A DNA stretch of 64,000 bases from Hymenobacter sp. DG25B. GTDB taxonomy: Bacteria > Bacteroidota > Bacteroidia > Cytophagales > Hymenobacteraceae. This document shows positions 40,085-49,348 of the stretch, in pieces. A program made the position numbers and the translations under genes. Positions within the stretch are counted from its first letter, which is position 1, and each line of letters begins with the position of its first letter. The stretch lies in NCBI RefSeq assembly GCF_000801315.1, contig NZ_CP010054.1:3534001-3598000 (forward strand). The letters are read 5' to 3'. The notes beneath the pieces are model-generated. The model was given only the letters and a program-made list of their open reading frames with translations. It was not told the DNA's origin and did not search any database.

Positions 40085-43000
40085 TTAGTCGATGAGGACG
40101 GCGCGGTTATTCACCACGTCATCTTCCACGCTCTTGTACTTCACGTCGCGCACAATGCGGCCGTCCATATACTGCACGCTTACTTTCTCGTTGCGGTTGG
40201 CAATCTTCTGGCTCTTGGCCGGCTGCTGCTTTTCCAGTACCTGGGGCATAGCACCATCCTGCTCCAGATCCTCGGGGCCAGCGCCCAGCGACGTGGTAGA
40301 CACTTCTTTCTGGGCTTTGAGCTTGGGCTGAGGCGCGGGCTGCGGCAGCTCATCTTCCACGTAGAACTCCGGCTCGGCCTCGCCGGCCTGGCCCGGAATG
40401 TCGGCGCGGAACAGGAACTGGACCGTATCCTCGTTCACTTTGCCAATCATGCGCTTAAACAGCTCAAACGACTCGAACTTATAAATCAAGAGCGGGTCTT
40501 TCTGTTCGTACACGGCGTTCTGCACCACCTGCTTCAGGTCGTCCATAGAGCGCAGGTGCTGCGTCCAGGCCGTGTCAATAACCGACAGCGTTACCACCTT
40601 CTCCATGCCCCGAATCAACTCCTGGCCTTTGTTGGCCTGGGCGCGGCGCAGGTTTACTACCGACTGAATCTGCTTGCGGCCATCGGTGAAGGGAACGGCA
40701 ATGTTCTCGTAGGGGGCGTTCTGCGAAATCAGGTCGTTGATGAGCGGCAGGGCATGCTCGCCAATCACGCGGCTCTTGTCGTCGTAGTAACCCAGGGCTT
40801 CGTCATACAGCTTCTGAGTGAGCTGTGCGGCAGGCAGGCTGGTCAGGTCCTGGGCGGTGAGGTGCGTATCGTAGCTGAACAGGCGGATAACGGCCAGCTT
40901 GAAGTCCTCGAAGTCGTTAGTGATTTTGTGGGCGGCCACGATGTTTTCGCACACATCGTAAATCATGTTCCACACGTCCAGCTCCAGACGCTCGCCGAAC
41001 AAAGCGTTGCGGCGGCGCTTGTACACCACCTCGCGCTGGGCGTTCATTACATCATCGTACTCCAGCAGGCGCTTCCGGATGCCGAAGTTGTTTTCTTCCA
41101 CCTTCTTCTGAGCCCGCTCAATGGAGCTGGTAATCATGGAGTGCTGAATCACTTCGCCTTCCTCCAGACCCATGCGGTCCATCAGCTTGGCAATACGCTC
41201 CGAGCCGAACAGACGCATCAGGTTGTCTTCCAGCGAAACGAAGAACTGCGAAGAACCCGGGTCGCCCTGGCGGCCGGCGCGGCCCCGCAGCTGGCGGTCT
41301 ACGCGGCGTGACTCGTGGCGCTCGGTACCAATAATGGCCAGACCACCGGACTCCTTGGCGGTGCCGCGCAGCTTAATATCGGTACCCCGACCAGCCATGT
41401 TGGTGGCAATGGTTACGGTGCCGGGGTGGCCCGCGCCGGCTACAATCTCGGCTTCGCGCTGGTTTTGCTTGGCGTTCAGAACCTGGTGCGGAATGTTGCG
41501 CAGCTTCAGCATGCGGCTCACCAGCTCGGAAATTTCTACCGAGGTGGTACCAACCAGCACGGGGCGGCCGGCTTTCACCAGGGTCTGAATTTCCTCGGCT
41601 ACGGCGTTGTACTTCTCGCGCACGGTCTTGTACACCTTGTCGTGCTCGTCCTTGCGGGCAATGCCGCGGTTGGTGGGCACTACCACCACATCCAGCTTGT
41701 AGATTTCCCAGAACTCGCCGGCTTCGGTTTCGGCCGTACCCGTCATGCCGCCCAGCTTGTGGTACATGCGGAAGTAGTTCTGCAGCGTTACGGTGGCGTA
41801 GGTCTGCGTGGCGTCTTCAATGCGCACGTTTTCCTTGGCTTCAATGGCCTGGTGCAGACCATCGGAATAGCGGCGACCTTCCATCACGCGGCCGGTCTGC
41901 TCATCCACAATCTTCACCTTGCCATCCTCAGACAGAATGTACTGGTCGTCGCGCTCAAACAGGGTGTAGGCCTTCAGCAGCTGGCTCACGGTGTGTACCC
42001 GCTCGCTCTTCTCCTGATAGTCGTTGATGAGCTTTTCCTTCTGGTGCAGCTTGTCATCGTCGCTGATGGTTTTGCTGTTTTCGATGGCCGCAATTTCCAT
42101 CCCGATGTCGGGCATGATGAACAGGTGCGGGTCTTCGCCCTGGGCCGTAATCAGGTCAATGCCGCGCTCGGTCAGCTCAATCTGGTTGTTCTTCTCATCA
42201 ATGGTGAAGAACAGGGGCTTGTCGGCCTCCGGCATCTGGCGGGAGTTATCCTGCATATAGTGGTTTTCCACTTTCTGCATAACCACGCGCATGCCGGGCT
42301 CGGAAAGGAATTTGATGAGCGGCTTGCTCTTGGGCAGACCACGGTAAGCGCGGAACAGCATCAGGCCGCCTTCGCCTTCCTTCACGCCGTCGTTGCCGTC
42401 TTTAATGAGCTTGCGGGCCTCCACCAGGTACTGTTGCACCAGCTTTTTCTGCTCGTTTACCAGCTGCTCAATGCGGGGCTTCAGGATGAGGAACTCGTGC
42501 ACATCACCGCGCGGCACGGGGCCGGAGATAATGAGCGGGGTCCGGGCATCGTCAATCAGCACGGAGTCTACTTCGTCCACCATGGCGTAGTGGTGCTTGC
42601 GCTGCACCAGCTCGCCGGTTTCGCGGGCCATGTTGTCGCGCAGGTAATCGAAGCCGAATTCGTTGTTGGTGCCGTAGGTGATGTCGGCGGCGTAAGCAGC
42701 ACGACGGGCGTCGGTGTTGGGCTGGTGCTTATCGATGCAGTCTACGGTGATGCCGTGGAACTCGAACAGCGGCGCATTCCATTCGGAGTCACGCTTGGCC
42801 AGGTAGTCGTTTACCGTAACCAGGTGCACACCGCGGCGGGCCAGCGCGTTGAGGAAAGCAGGCAGGGTGGATACCAGCGTTTTACCTTCACCGGTGGCCA
42901 TTTCGGCAATTTTACCCTGGTGCAGTACCACGCCACCAATCAGCTGTACATCGTAATGCACCATGTCCCAGGTGATTTCGGCGCCGCCGGCCAGCCACTT

Positions 43001-43483
43001 GTTGCTCCAGATGGCCTGGTCGCCCTGAATGGTTACGTTGGACTTGCGGCGGGAAATTTCCCGGTCGAAATCCGTGGCGGTAACCACCAGCTGGCCGTTT
43101 TCCTTGTAGCGGCGGGCGGTTTCCTTTACAGTGGCGAAGGCGGCGGGCAATACTTCTAGCAGTACTACTTCCAGATCCTTGTTCCGCTGCTTTTCCAGCG
43201 CGTCAATCTGGTCGAAGATTTTTTCTTTTTCGATGATATCCAGGTTAGGCTCAGCGGCAATGCGCTGATGCAGGCCGCCAATCTGGTCGTCGAGGCCTTT
43301 CAGACGCTCGTCAATCCGGGCGCGCACCTCGCTGGAGTGCTGGCGCAGCTGGTCATCGGTGAGCGGTGCCAGTTTGGCATATTCGGCATTGATGAGGGCC
43401 ACATACGGCAGAATCTCTTTCAAATCCCGCTCGGACTTGGTCCCGAACACTTTGGCAACTGCCTTCCCTAAAAAATCAAACAT
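40085..43483 (-). CDS. secA: Preprotein translocase ATPase SecA
   Basis: 1132 aa. Motor of Sec export. Walker A GEGKTLVS at ~residues 198-205, DEAD-type Walker B HYAMVDEVDSVLIDDA, preprotein cross-linking region, helicase motif VI GTERHESRRVDRQLRGRAGR and the two-helix finger region. It is larger than E. coli SecA (901 aa), as typical for Bacteroidota, through insertions in the first nucleotide-binding domain. The C-terminus (AVLID) lacks the zinc-binding tail for SecB. Promoter box TAAATTTG lies 37 bases before the ATG. Confidence 0.98.
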   Translation of the reverse strand: MFDFLGKAVAKVFGTKSERDLKEILPYVALINAEYAKLAPLTDDQLRQHSSEVRARIDERLKGLDDQIGGLHQRIAAEPNLDIIEKEKIFDQIDALEKQRNKDLEVVLLEVLPAAFATVKETARRYKENGQLVVTATDFDREISRRKSNVTIQGDQAIWSNKWLAGGAEITWDMVHYDVQLIGGVVLHQGKIAEMATGEGKTLVSTLPAFLNALARRGVHLVTVNDYLAKRDSEWNAPLFEFHGITVDCIDKHQPNTDARRAAYAADITYGTNNEFGFDYLRDNMARETGELVQRKHHYAMVDEVDSVLIDDARTPLIISGPVPRGDVHEFLILKPRIEQLVNEQKKLVQQYLVEARKLIKDGNDGVKEGEGGLMLFRAYRGLPKSKPLIKFLSEPGMRVVMQKVENHYMQDNSRQMPEADKPLFFTIDEKNNQIELTERGIDLITAQGEDPHLFIMPDIGMEIAAIENSKTISDDDKLHQKEKLINDYQEKSERVHTVSQLLKAYTLFERDDQYILSEDGKVKIVDEQTGRVMEGRRYSDGLHQAIEAKENVRIEDATQTYATVTLQNYFRMYHKLGGMTGTAETEAGEFWEIYKLDVVVVPTNRGIARKDEHDKVYKTVREKYNAVAEEIQTLVKAGRPVLVGTTSVEISELVSRMLKLRNIPHQVLNAKQNQREAEIVAGAGHPGTVTIATNMAGRGTDIKLRGTAKESGGLAIIGTERHESRRVDRQLRGRAGRQGDPGSSQFFVSLEDNLMRLFGSERIAKLMDRMGLEEGEVIQHSMITSSIERAQKKVEENNFGIRKRLLEYDDVMNAQREVVYKRRRNALFGERLELDVWNMIYDVCENIVAAHKITNDFEDFKLAVIRLFSYDTHLTAQDLTSLPAAQLTQKLYDEALGYYDDKSRVIGEHALPLINDLISQNAPYENIAVPFTDGRKQIQSVVNLRRAQANKGQELIRGMEKVVTLSVIDTAWTQHLRSMDDLKQVVQNAVYEQKDPLLIYKFESFELFKRMIGKVNEDTVQFLFRADIPGQAGEAEPEFYVEDELPQPAPQPKLKAQKEVSTTSLGAGPEDLEQDGAMPQVLEKQQPAKSQKIANRNEKVSVQYMDGRIVRDVKYKSVEDDVVNNRAVLID

Positions 43484-43520
43484 GCTGGTAGATATTGACT
43501 GAAAACGCCGGGGCGTACCT

Positions 43521-43528
43521 CAAATTTA
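43521..43528 (-). promoter_or_regulatory. -7 promoter element TAAATTTG of secA
   Basis: Minus-strand TAAATTTG, a full TAnnTTTG match, 37 bases before the secA ATG. Confidence 0.5.
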
Positions 43529-43648
43529 CAAGATTTCTATCCAAAACCGCCCCAATCCGTAACGCACCGCCAATCTGGCCGATTTAGAAGGGTAGCGCCT
43601 AGTGAAGGCCAATGGTAGCTGTTGCACGGGCCGGCCTGAGGCCTGGCG

Positions 43649-44692
43649 TCAGCAGGCCACGGTTTTGGCACCTACTTCGGGGGCAAGGTAGTGGGAACTA
43701 CGCTTTAGGAAGGGCTTTTCTATAAAGTGCCAGAGCAGCAATGCCGCTACCAGTACGGTAAACACCAACGCAACCAGCCCCAGCCAGGCGCTGTTCCGGA
43801 ACAGGCCCAGCTGGATAAACAATTGAATGAGCGGAAAGTGCAGCAAATAAGTGCCGTACGATAAATCACCCCACTTGCCCACTGGCAGCTGCACCGGCAA
43901 ACTGGTTGCCAGGAATAGCACGCTGGCCGCGTAGCACACGGGTTCTACCAGTATGCGGAGGCTATGATGCTGCAACAGCACAAAAGCCAGGAAAGCCCCC
44001 AGCGTGAGCCAACCCAACAGGGGCCGCAGGCGCCGCTCTGCCACTGTGTATAAAGCGCCAAAGGCAAACAAATGCAGGGCGCCGGGAAATTGCCGGCCCA
44101 GCTCCGCCGCCATTTTCGGGCTAAGCGCGGGCCAGTGAGTCAGGAGCAATTCCCAGCAAACAGCTACCACAAAAGCCAGGGCCGCCGTCGGGAAAGGCCC
44201 TAGTCGGCGGAACAGGAATACCAGCCCCGGCAGGCAGGCATACAGGCACAGCTCCACCTTTATCGTCCACAGGGAGCCGTTCATTACCGGCACCGGGTGC
44301 TGCTCAAATACCCCGGGTAAGGTGGGCTGCAGAAAGTTGAGGAAGCTGGCATTAGCCGCCAAATATTTGTAGGCTGCCGCCGAACGGAGAAATTCCGTTG
44401 CGGGCAGGCTGGTGGCGGCCAGCCCAATCAGCCAGGCTACTGCTATAGCGGTTATATAAGCCGGATAAATTCGGCGGATGCGCTTTTGGGCGTATTCCCA
44501 GCCGGTGGCGCTGCTCAGGAAGCTGCGGCTAACCAGGCAGCCGCTCAGCACAAAAAAGCCTTTCACCGCAAAATCAGCCGACAGATAGGTGAGCAAAGGC
44601 TGGAAAGCCGGCAGCGCGGTCAGCACCGCCACATGGCAGCAGACTACTATCAGCGCCAGCCCCAGCCGCACGGCATCGAAGTTATTTTGCAT
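43649..44692 (-). CDS. Acyltransferase-3 (OafA/YrhL) family membrane protein
   Basis: 347 aa from ATG 44692. About ten membrane helices. Starts MQNNFDAVRLGLALIVVCCH, whose D-x-x-R-x-x-x-A...H layout is the family active-site motif, then GFFVLSGCLVSRSFL and the later WGDLSYGTYLLHFPLIQLFI. These proteins transfer acyl groups to sugars of surface polysaccharides. Close to the glf/glycosyltransferase pair, so a role in the same polysaccharide is possible. Confidence 0.9.
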   Translation of the reverse strand: MQNNFDAVRLGLALIVVCCHVAVLTALPAFQPLLTYLSADFAVKGFFVLSGCLVSRSFLSSATGWEYAQKRIRRIYPAYITAIAVAWLIGLAATSLPATEFLRSAAAYKYLAANASFLNFLQPTLPGVFEQHPVPVMNGSLWTIKVELCLYACLPGLVFLFRRLGPFPTAALAFVVAVCWELLLTHWPALSPKMAAELGRQFPGALHLFAFGALYTVAERRLRPLLGWLTLGAFLAFVLLQHHSLRILVEPVCYAASVLFLATSLPVQLPVGKWGDLSYGTYLLHFPLIQLFIQLGLFRNSAWLGLVALVFTVLVAALLLWHFIEKPFLKRSSHYLAPEVGAKTVAC

Positions 44693-44846
44693 GAATTGGG
44701 AGTAGACTATCAAGCTGCAAAATACAGTTCCCGCCTCACTCCCGGCACGAGCATAACCTGCCGGCTTAACTTCTTAGAAGATGAACCCCGGGCAGCGGCT
44801 ACACGGTGGGTCTTCCTACTTGGCCGGTATCCGGCTTAAAACAAAA

Positions 44847-44928
44847 CTGTCATCCAAAACTACCCGCCCGTTTCCTGCGCCGGCCCAAAGGCCACGGCAG
44901 GTTAGGATGAGTAAGTTTTGGATGACAG
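44847..44928. repeat. TGTCAT-ended palindromic element F
   Basis: Outer arms CTGTCATCCAAAACT (44847-44861) and its exact complement (44914-44928), 15 bp. Inside is a second stem-loop, CCTGCgCCGGCC...GGCCaCGGCAGG. Same terminal TGTCAT / ATGACA as elements C and D. Confidence 0.7.
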
Positions 44929-44984
44929 AAAGTGTATTGGGTTACCGGCCGAGGAGATGTTACCGATAAGCCACTGGGGCCAAC

Positions 44985-46166
44985 CTATTCTTTAGCGGGG
45001 TCCCGCGAGAGAATTTTTTCCATAATAGAAGCCGAGCCGGTGATGGGCGGCGTGGTGGCCGCTTTCTCCGTAGGCTTGTCCGTGGTGAGCTTTTTGTACA
45101 GCGTGAGGGCCTGGGCTACTACCTGGTCCATGTTGTAGTATTTATACGTGGCCAGGCGACCTACAAAGTGTACGTTGGGCGTCTGGTCGGCCAGCTTCTT
45201 GTACTTGTTGTACAGCTCGGCATTTTCCGGGCGCGGCACGGGGTAGTAGGGGTCCCCTTCAGCCTGCGGATACTCATACACGATGCTGGTTTTGGGGTGT
45301 TTCTGCCCGGTGAGGGCTTTGAACTCCGTGATGCGCGTGTAGGGCTGCTCGTTGGGATAATTCACCACCGGAGCCGCCAGGAACTGCTCACAGTTCAGGG
45401 TCTCGTGCTTGAACTCCAGGGAGCGGTAAGGCAGCTTGCCAAACTTGAAATCAAAGTACTCGTCTACCGGACCGGTGAAAATCATTTCCTTAAAGGGAAT
45501 AAAGCTCACGACATCATGGTAGTCGGTGTTCAGCATGATGCTGATGTTGGGGTGGTCCAGCATCCGCTCAAACATGCGCGTGTAGCCGTGCAGCGGCATG
45601 GCCTGGTAGGTATCGGTAAAATACCGGTCGTCGCGGTTGGTACGGGTGGGCACGCGGCTGGTCACGGACTTATCCAGCTCCGAAGGGTCCATGCCCCATT
45701 GCTTGCGGGTGTAGTTGCGGAAGAACTTCTCGTACAGCTCCCGGCCTACTTTGCTCACCACCACATCTTCTGAGGTCTTAATCACCGGAATGCTCTCGGC
45801 CAGAGACTCCAGGAACTGTTCCACCTCAAAGCTGTTCAGCGAAAGGCCATACAGCTTGTTAATGGTATCCAGGTTTATGGGAATAGGCAGAAACTGACCA
45901 TCCACGGAAGCCAGCACGCGGTGCTCATAAGGGCGCCACTCGGTGAAGTTATTGAGGTAGTCGAAAACCTCCCGGGAGTTGGTGTGGAAAATGTGCGGGC
46001 CATATTTATGCACCAGCACACCATCTTCATTATAGTGGTCGTAAGCGTTGCCGCCAATGTGGTTTCGCTTATCTATGATCAGTACTTTCTTGTTTGATCT
46101 GGTAGCCAGCCGCTCGGCCAGCACGCTACCGGCAAACCCGGCTCCGACGATGAGGTAATCGAACAT
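44985..46166 (-). CDS. glf: UDP-galactopyranose mutase
   Basis: 393 aa. Flavoenzyme that interconverts UDP-galactopyranose and UDP-galactofuranose, making the donor for galactofuranose in surface glycans. FAD-binding Rossmann start FDYLIVGAGFAGSVLAERLA, then HIGGNAYDHYNEDG, HKYGPHIFHTN and the substrate-loop region KQWGMDPSEL. C-terminal VHFVGRLATYKYYNMDQVV is highly conserved. Located just downstream of a family-1-like glycosyltransferase, likely its partner. Confidence 0.96.
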   Translation of the reverse strand: MFDYLIVGAGFAGSVLAERLATRSNKKVLIIDKRNHIGGNAYDHYNEDGVLVHKYGPHIFHTNSREVFDYLNNFTEWRPYEHRVLASVDGQFLPIPINLDTINKLYGLSLNSFEVEQFLESLAESIPVIKTSEDVVVSKVGRELYEKFFRNYTRKQWGMDPSELDKSVTSRVPTRTNRDDRYFTDTYQAMPLHGYTRMFERMLDHPNISIMLNTDYHDVVSFIPFKEMIFTGPVDEYFDFKFGKLPYRSLEFKHETLNCEQFLAAPVVNYPNEQPYTRITEFKALTGQKHPKTSIVYEYPQAEGDPYYPVPRPENAELYNKYKKLADQTPNVHFVGRLATYKYYNMDQVVAQALTLYKKLTTDKPTEKAATTPPITGSASIMEKILSRDPAKE

Positions 46167-46221
46167 ATGATAGGGTCTTGGTATGAAGCGTAGAACAGGT
46201 AGGTAAAGGGGTATACGGGCT

Positions 46222-47445
46222 TTAGGCCGACCGGGTAGCCAGGCGCTGTTTCATTATGTCTACCATCTGCTGCCAGGTAAGGTCCCAGCTGATGGTCTCC
46301 AGGTAGTTATCGGTGCGCTGGCGCCAATCTTCGTCGGCGTTTTGCTCCAGGGCGCGCTCAATGGCTTTTCCGAAATCCGCCGCATTAGAGGCAATGTGCA
46401 CCAGACCCAAGTCGCCGTAGGGGCGCACCACGTCGCGGATGGGAGTACTTACTACCGGCTTACCGGCCGCCAGGTACTCGGGCGTTTTGGTAGGCGAAAT
46501 AAACTTAGTGCTTTCGTTATCAGCGAATAGCAGGGTGGCTACATCCCAACCCCGTAAATAGCCCGGCAGTTCCTTATAGTCTTTGCCGCCCAGGTAATGA
46601 ATGTTCTGGTGGCGGGGCAGCGTGGCGGGGTCAATCTTTACCACGGGCCCGATGATGACGAATTGCCACTGCGGATACGCTGCCGCCAGCTGGCCCAGCA
46701 GCTCTATATCCAGGCGCTCATCTACTACCCCAAAAAACCCAACGCGCGGCAAGGGAATAGCCGCCTGGTCTTTGGGCTCAGGCATGTGTTGGCGGGCCTG
46801 ACCAAAGTGTTCCTTGTCGATGCTGCTCGGGAACGGGTGCACATCGTGGTGCTGCAGGCTCTTGGCTTCGTAGAGGGTGTGGCCACCCGTGAACACCAGG
46901 TCGGCTTTCTGGAAGAGCTCCTGCTCCCGCTCGCGCAGCACGGGCGGCGCAAACTTGAAAGCGGCCAGCTCGTCCATGCAGTCATACACGGTGAGGGCTG
47001 CAGCCAAGTGCCGGGATTTAGCCAGCGCCATGGGTGTGTAGTACCAGGCAATGTTGCCGGCAATGTTATTCTCCTGAAAAAACTGCGTCAGTAATTCAGC
47101 CTGCGCTTTGTCAGCGGCGGCTTCATCAGCCCGCAGCCGGTGCGGCAGGTGGGCTACTACTACCTTCACGCCGTGCTGCCGTTCTTTAATTTCCAGGTGC
47201 GGCTCAATCAGGTCATCGGCGTGGTAGAAGGGCTCTTCGACATAAAATACACGGCCTTGCCGGGCAAAGCGGGAAAGCAAATGCTGCGGGCGCTGCCACA
47301 CAAAATCCCAGTGCAGGTGCGCAAAGCAAACTAAATCAGGAAGGTTGTTAGCGGCAGAAGCAGAAGGAATTTGAGTGGATTGTGGATCGGTTGAGCTGGC
47401 TTGAGAAGCACGCACGGGGGTGCCTGCCGCTGTAGTAGAGGGCAT
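46222..47445 (-). CDS. Glycosyltransferase (GT-B fold), partner of glf
   Basis: 407 aa from ATG 47445. The N-terminus is Ser/Ala/Thr-rich for ~30 residues, then DLVCFAHLHWDFVWQRPQHL, which is characteristic of bacterial glycosyltransferases adjacent to UDP-galactopyranose mutase. The C-terminal domain has FISPTKTPEYLAAGKPVVST, the E-x-x-A-x-G-x-P acceptor/nucleotide motif of GT-B family enzymes. It may transfer galactofuranose; that is inferred from context only. The gene lies 55 bases upstream of glf on the same strand. Confidence 0.86.
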   Translation of the reverse strand: MPSTTAAGTPVRASQASSTDPQSTQIPSASAANNLPDLVCFAHLHWDFVWQRPQHLLSRFARQGRVFYVEEPFYHADDLIEPHLEIKERQHGVKVVVAHLPHRLRADEAAADKAQAELLTQFFQENNIAGNIAWYYTPMALAKSRHLAAALTVYDCMDELAAFKFAPPVLREREQELFQKADLVFTGGHTLYEAKSLQHHDVHPFPSSIDKEHFGQARQHMPEPKDQAAIPLPRVGFFGVVDERLDIELLGQLAAAYPQWQFVIIGPVVKIDPATLPRHQNIHYLGGKDYKELPGYLRGWDVATLLFADNESTKFISPTKTPEYLAAGKPVVSTPIRDVVRPYGDLGLVHIASNAADFGKAIERALEQNADEDWRQRTDNYLETISWDLTWQQMVDIMKQRLATRSA

Positions 47446-47549
47446 AGAGGAAGAACTAGAGTTGAATAGCGATACACAAGATGCCCCGGCTACACCAGGC
47501 GGCATCTGATGGTACTACGCACAGCTCCTCCAAAAAGATATTCTGCAAT

Positions 47550-48071
47550 TTATCCAGCCAGAATACACTGCCATTCTACGGCATCCTGCCACCCCGCCGC
47601 TGTGCGCAGCCACTGCTGCCGCACGCCTACCTGCCGAAAACCTGCGGCCTGAAAAAGCGCCATGCTGGCCGTATTAGATACCTCAACGGTGCAATACAGC
47701 TGATGCAGGCGCAGCGTCTGATCGGCATAATGCAGGCTCAGCTGCAGCGCCGCCGCCGCGTAGCCCCGCCGCCGCTCCGTGGCCAGCACCGTAATGCCCA
47801 GGCCCGCCCGCTGGTGGAGCGGGTTAAAGTCAAACAAATCCAGCGTACCAACGGGCCGGCCGTCGGGCAGTGCGCAAATTACCAGTCGCAGCTGCTTCAC
47901 CTCCTGAAAATCGGCGCCGGCGTGCTCCAGGTACTGGCGCAGCACGTGCCGTGATATCGGCGCCAGCGTATCCGATACGCCCCACAAAGCCGCATCATTT
48001 TCCAGGTTGTAGAGAAAGTCGAGGTCTTCGGCTTCCAGCGCCCGCAGAAAAATCAGTTCGTTCCGGAGCAT
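47550..48071 (-). CDS. GNAT-family N-acetyltransferase (RimJ/RimL type)
   Basis: 173 aa. Starts MLRNELIFLRALEAEDLDFL and has the acetyl-CoA binding loop LATERRRGYAAAAL (R/Q-x-x-G-x-A/G) and the conserved VEVSNTASMALFQAAGF. Proteins of this type acetylate amine groups of proteins, polyamines or small molecules; target not predictable. Single gene upstream of the glycosyltransferase on the same strand. Confidence 0.88.
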   Translation of the reverse strand: MLRNELIFLRALEAEDLDFLYNLENDAALWGVSDTLAPISRHVLRQYLEHAGADFQEVKQLRLVICALPDGRPVGTLDLFDFNPLHQRAGLGITVLATERRRGYAAAALQLSLHYADQTLRLHQLYCTVEVSNTASMALFQAAGFRQVGVRQQWLRTAAGWQDAVEWQCILAG

Positions 48072-48129
48072 GGGTTTATATCAGGCGGAAATTCAGTGAA
48101 CAAGTAATAAGACCAGCAATAAAACACTT

Positions 48130-48230
48130 TGTCATTCTGAGCTGGCGAAGGATCTTCTCACGGTTAAACCACAAGCGTAAAAATGACTCGTGCTAACGTG
48201 ACAAGGTCCTTCGCTAGCTCAGGATGACAG
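48130..48230. repeat. TGTCAT-ended palindromic element C
   Basis: Left arm TGTCATTCTGAGCTGGCGAAG... (48130-48161) pairs with the right arm ending AGCTCAGGATGACAG (48198-48230), ~32 bp with four or five mismatches, mostly G-T type. The loop shares the core GTAAAAATGACTCGTGCTAACGTGA pattern (in part) with element D. Located between dapF and the GNAT gene. Confidence 0.82.
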
Positions 48231-48266
48231 AAGTTTTGTGCTTCCTATGGTGTGTATTGATACACG

Positions 48267-49061
48267 CTATACTTCAATCGTGCCCTCGAAGACGCGGGTG
48301 GCGGGGCCGCTGAGGAACACATGGGTGAAGGAGCCATCCGGGTGGGCCTCAAACGTGACGCGCAGGTCGCCGCCAATGGTGCGCAGATGCACCGGGCTGG
48401 CGGCGCCACGCCGGGAAGCGGCCAGGGCTACGGCCGTTACGCCGGTGCCGCAGGAAAACGTTTCGTCTTCCACGCCGCGCTCATAGGTACGCACCTGCCA
48501 GGGCTGGGCCGGGCCGGAAGGAGCTTCCACAAAATTGACATTGGTGCCCCGCTCCCGAAACCGCTCGTTGTAGCGAATGGCGCGGCCTTCGGCAAATACA
48601 TTCAGCTCGGCCAAGGTACTAGGGGGCATAAAGCGCACCAGGTGAGGCGAGCCGGTATCCAGAAAAATACCGTCCTCTTCTATCTCTTGCTGCCCCAGCA
48701 CATCCTGCATGCGCAGGTGTACGGTACCATCGGCATCCAGGCGGGCTTCGTGCTGTCCATCGGCGGCCAGAAAGATGGAGGCATTTTCTATCACGCCCAG
48801 AAACTGCGCAAAAGCCACGGTGCACCGCCCACCGTTGCCGCACATAGAGCCCACGTAGCCATCGGCATTGAAATACACCATCTCGAAATCGTAGTCGAAA
48901 TGCTTGCGCAGCAGAATCAGGCCATCCGCCCCTATGCCAAGGCGACGGTCGCAGAGGCGGCGCACTAGGGCATGGTTGGCCGCGTCAAACTTTCGGGCCC
49001 GGTCGTCTATCATCACGAAATCATTGCCGGTGCCTTGGTATTTATGGAAATGCAGATTCAT
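48267..49061 (-). CDS. dapF: Diaminopimelate epimerase
   Basis: 264 aa from ATG 49061. Epimerises LL-DAP to meso-DAP for lysine and peptidoglycan synthesis. Two catalytic Cys are present: MCGNGGRC and SCGTGVTAVALA. N-terminal HKYQGTGNDFVMID matches the family. The frame extends to 49100 but ATG 49061 gives the family N-terminus. Confidence 0.97.
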   Translation of the reverse strand: MNLHFHKYQGTGNDFVMIDDRARKFDAANHALVRRLCDRRLGIGADGLILLRKHFDYDFEMVYFNADGYVGSMCGNGGRCTVAFAQFLGVIENASIFLAADGQHEARLDADGTVHLRMQDVLGQQEIEEDGIFLDTGSPHLVRFMPPSTLAELNVFAEGRAIRYNERFRERGTNVNFVEAPSGPAQPWQVRTYERGVEDETFSCGTGVTAVALAASRRGAASPVHLRTIGGDLRVTFEAHPDGSFTHVFLSGPATRVFEGTIEV

Positions 49062-49306
49062 AATAGGTGTGTGGTAGGAATAAGCAGAGTGGATAATCAA
49101 GGCGTGGGCCTCCTAATAACGTCTCTGCTTTTCGGCTGCAAAGCTACCGCGAATATGCCGTTTCCGGCCGGGGTGAAAAGCAGGCCGCACCAGCAGCCGG
49201 AGACCCAGTAAGATACAGGTTAGCCACGGAAATTAATGCCGTCTGAAAATACCTTTTCTCTGCGGCGGCCGACGCTGCTTCTGCCGCCATTTAACCAGCA
49301 ATGCCC

Positions 49307-49314
49307 TACCTTTG
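49307..49314 (+). promoter_or_regulatory. -7 promoter element TACCTTTG upstream of the RlmI-like gene
   Basis: Full TAnnTTTG match, 34 bases before the ATG at 49349. No TTG at the -33 position. Confidence 0.5.
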
Positions 49315-49348
49315 GCGGCCCGCCCCGGAGCGGTTTCGCACGTATCCT

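Noticed and set aside
41315..43159. A 614-codon plus-strand ORF antisense to secA
   Set aside because: The His/Val/Gly/Leu-rich composition is typical of a shadow frame in GC-rich coding DNA, and secA is certain on the other strand.
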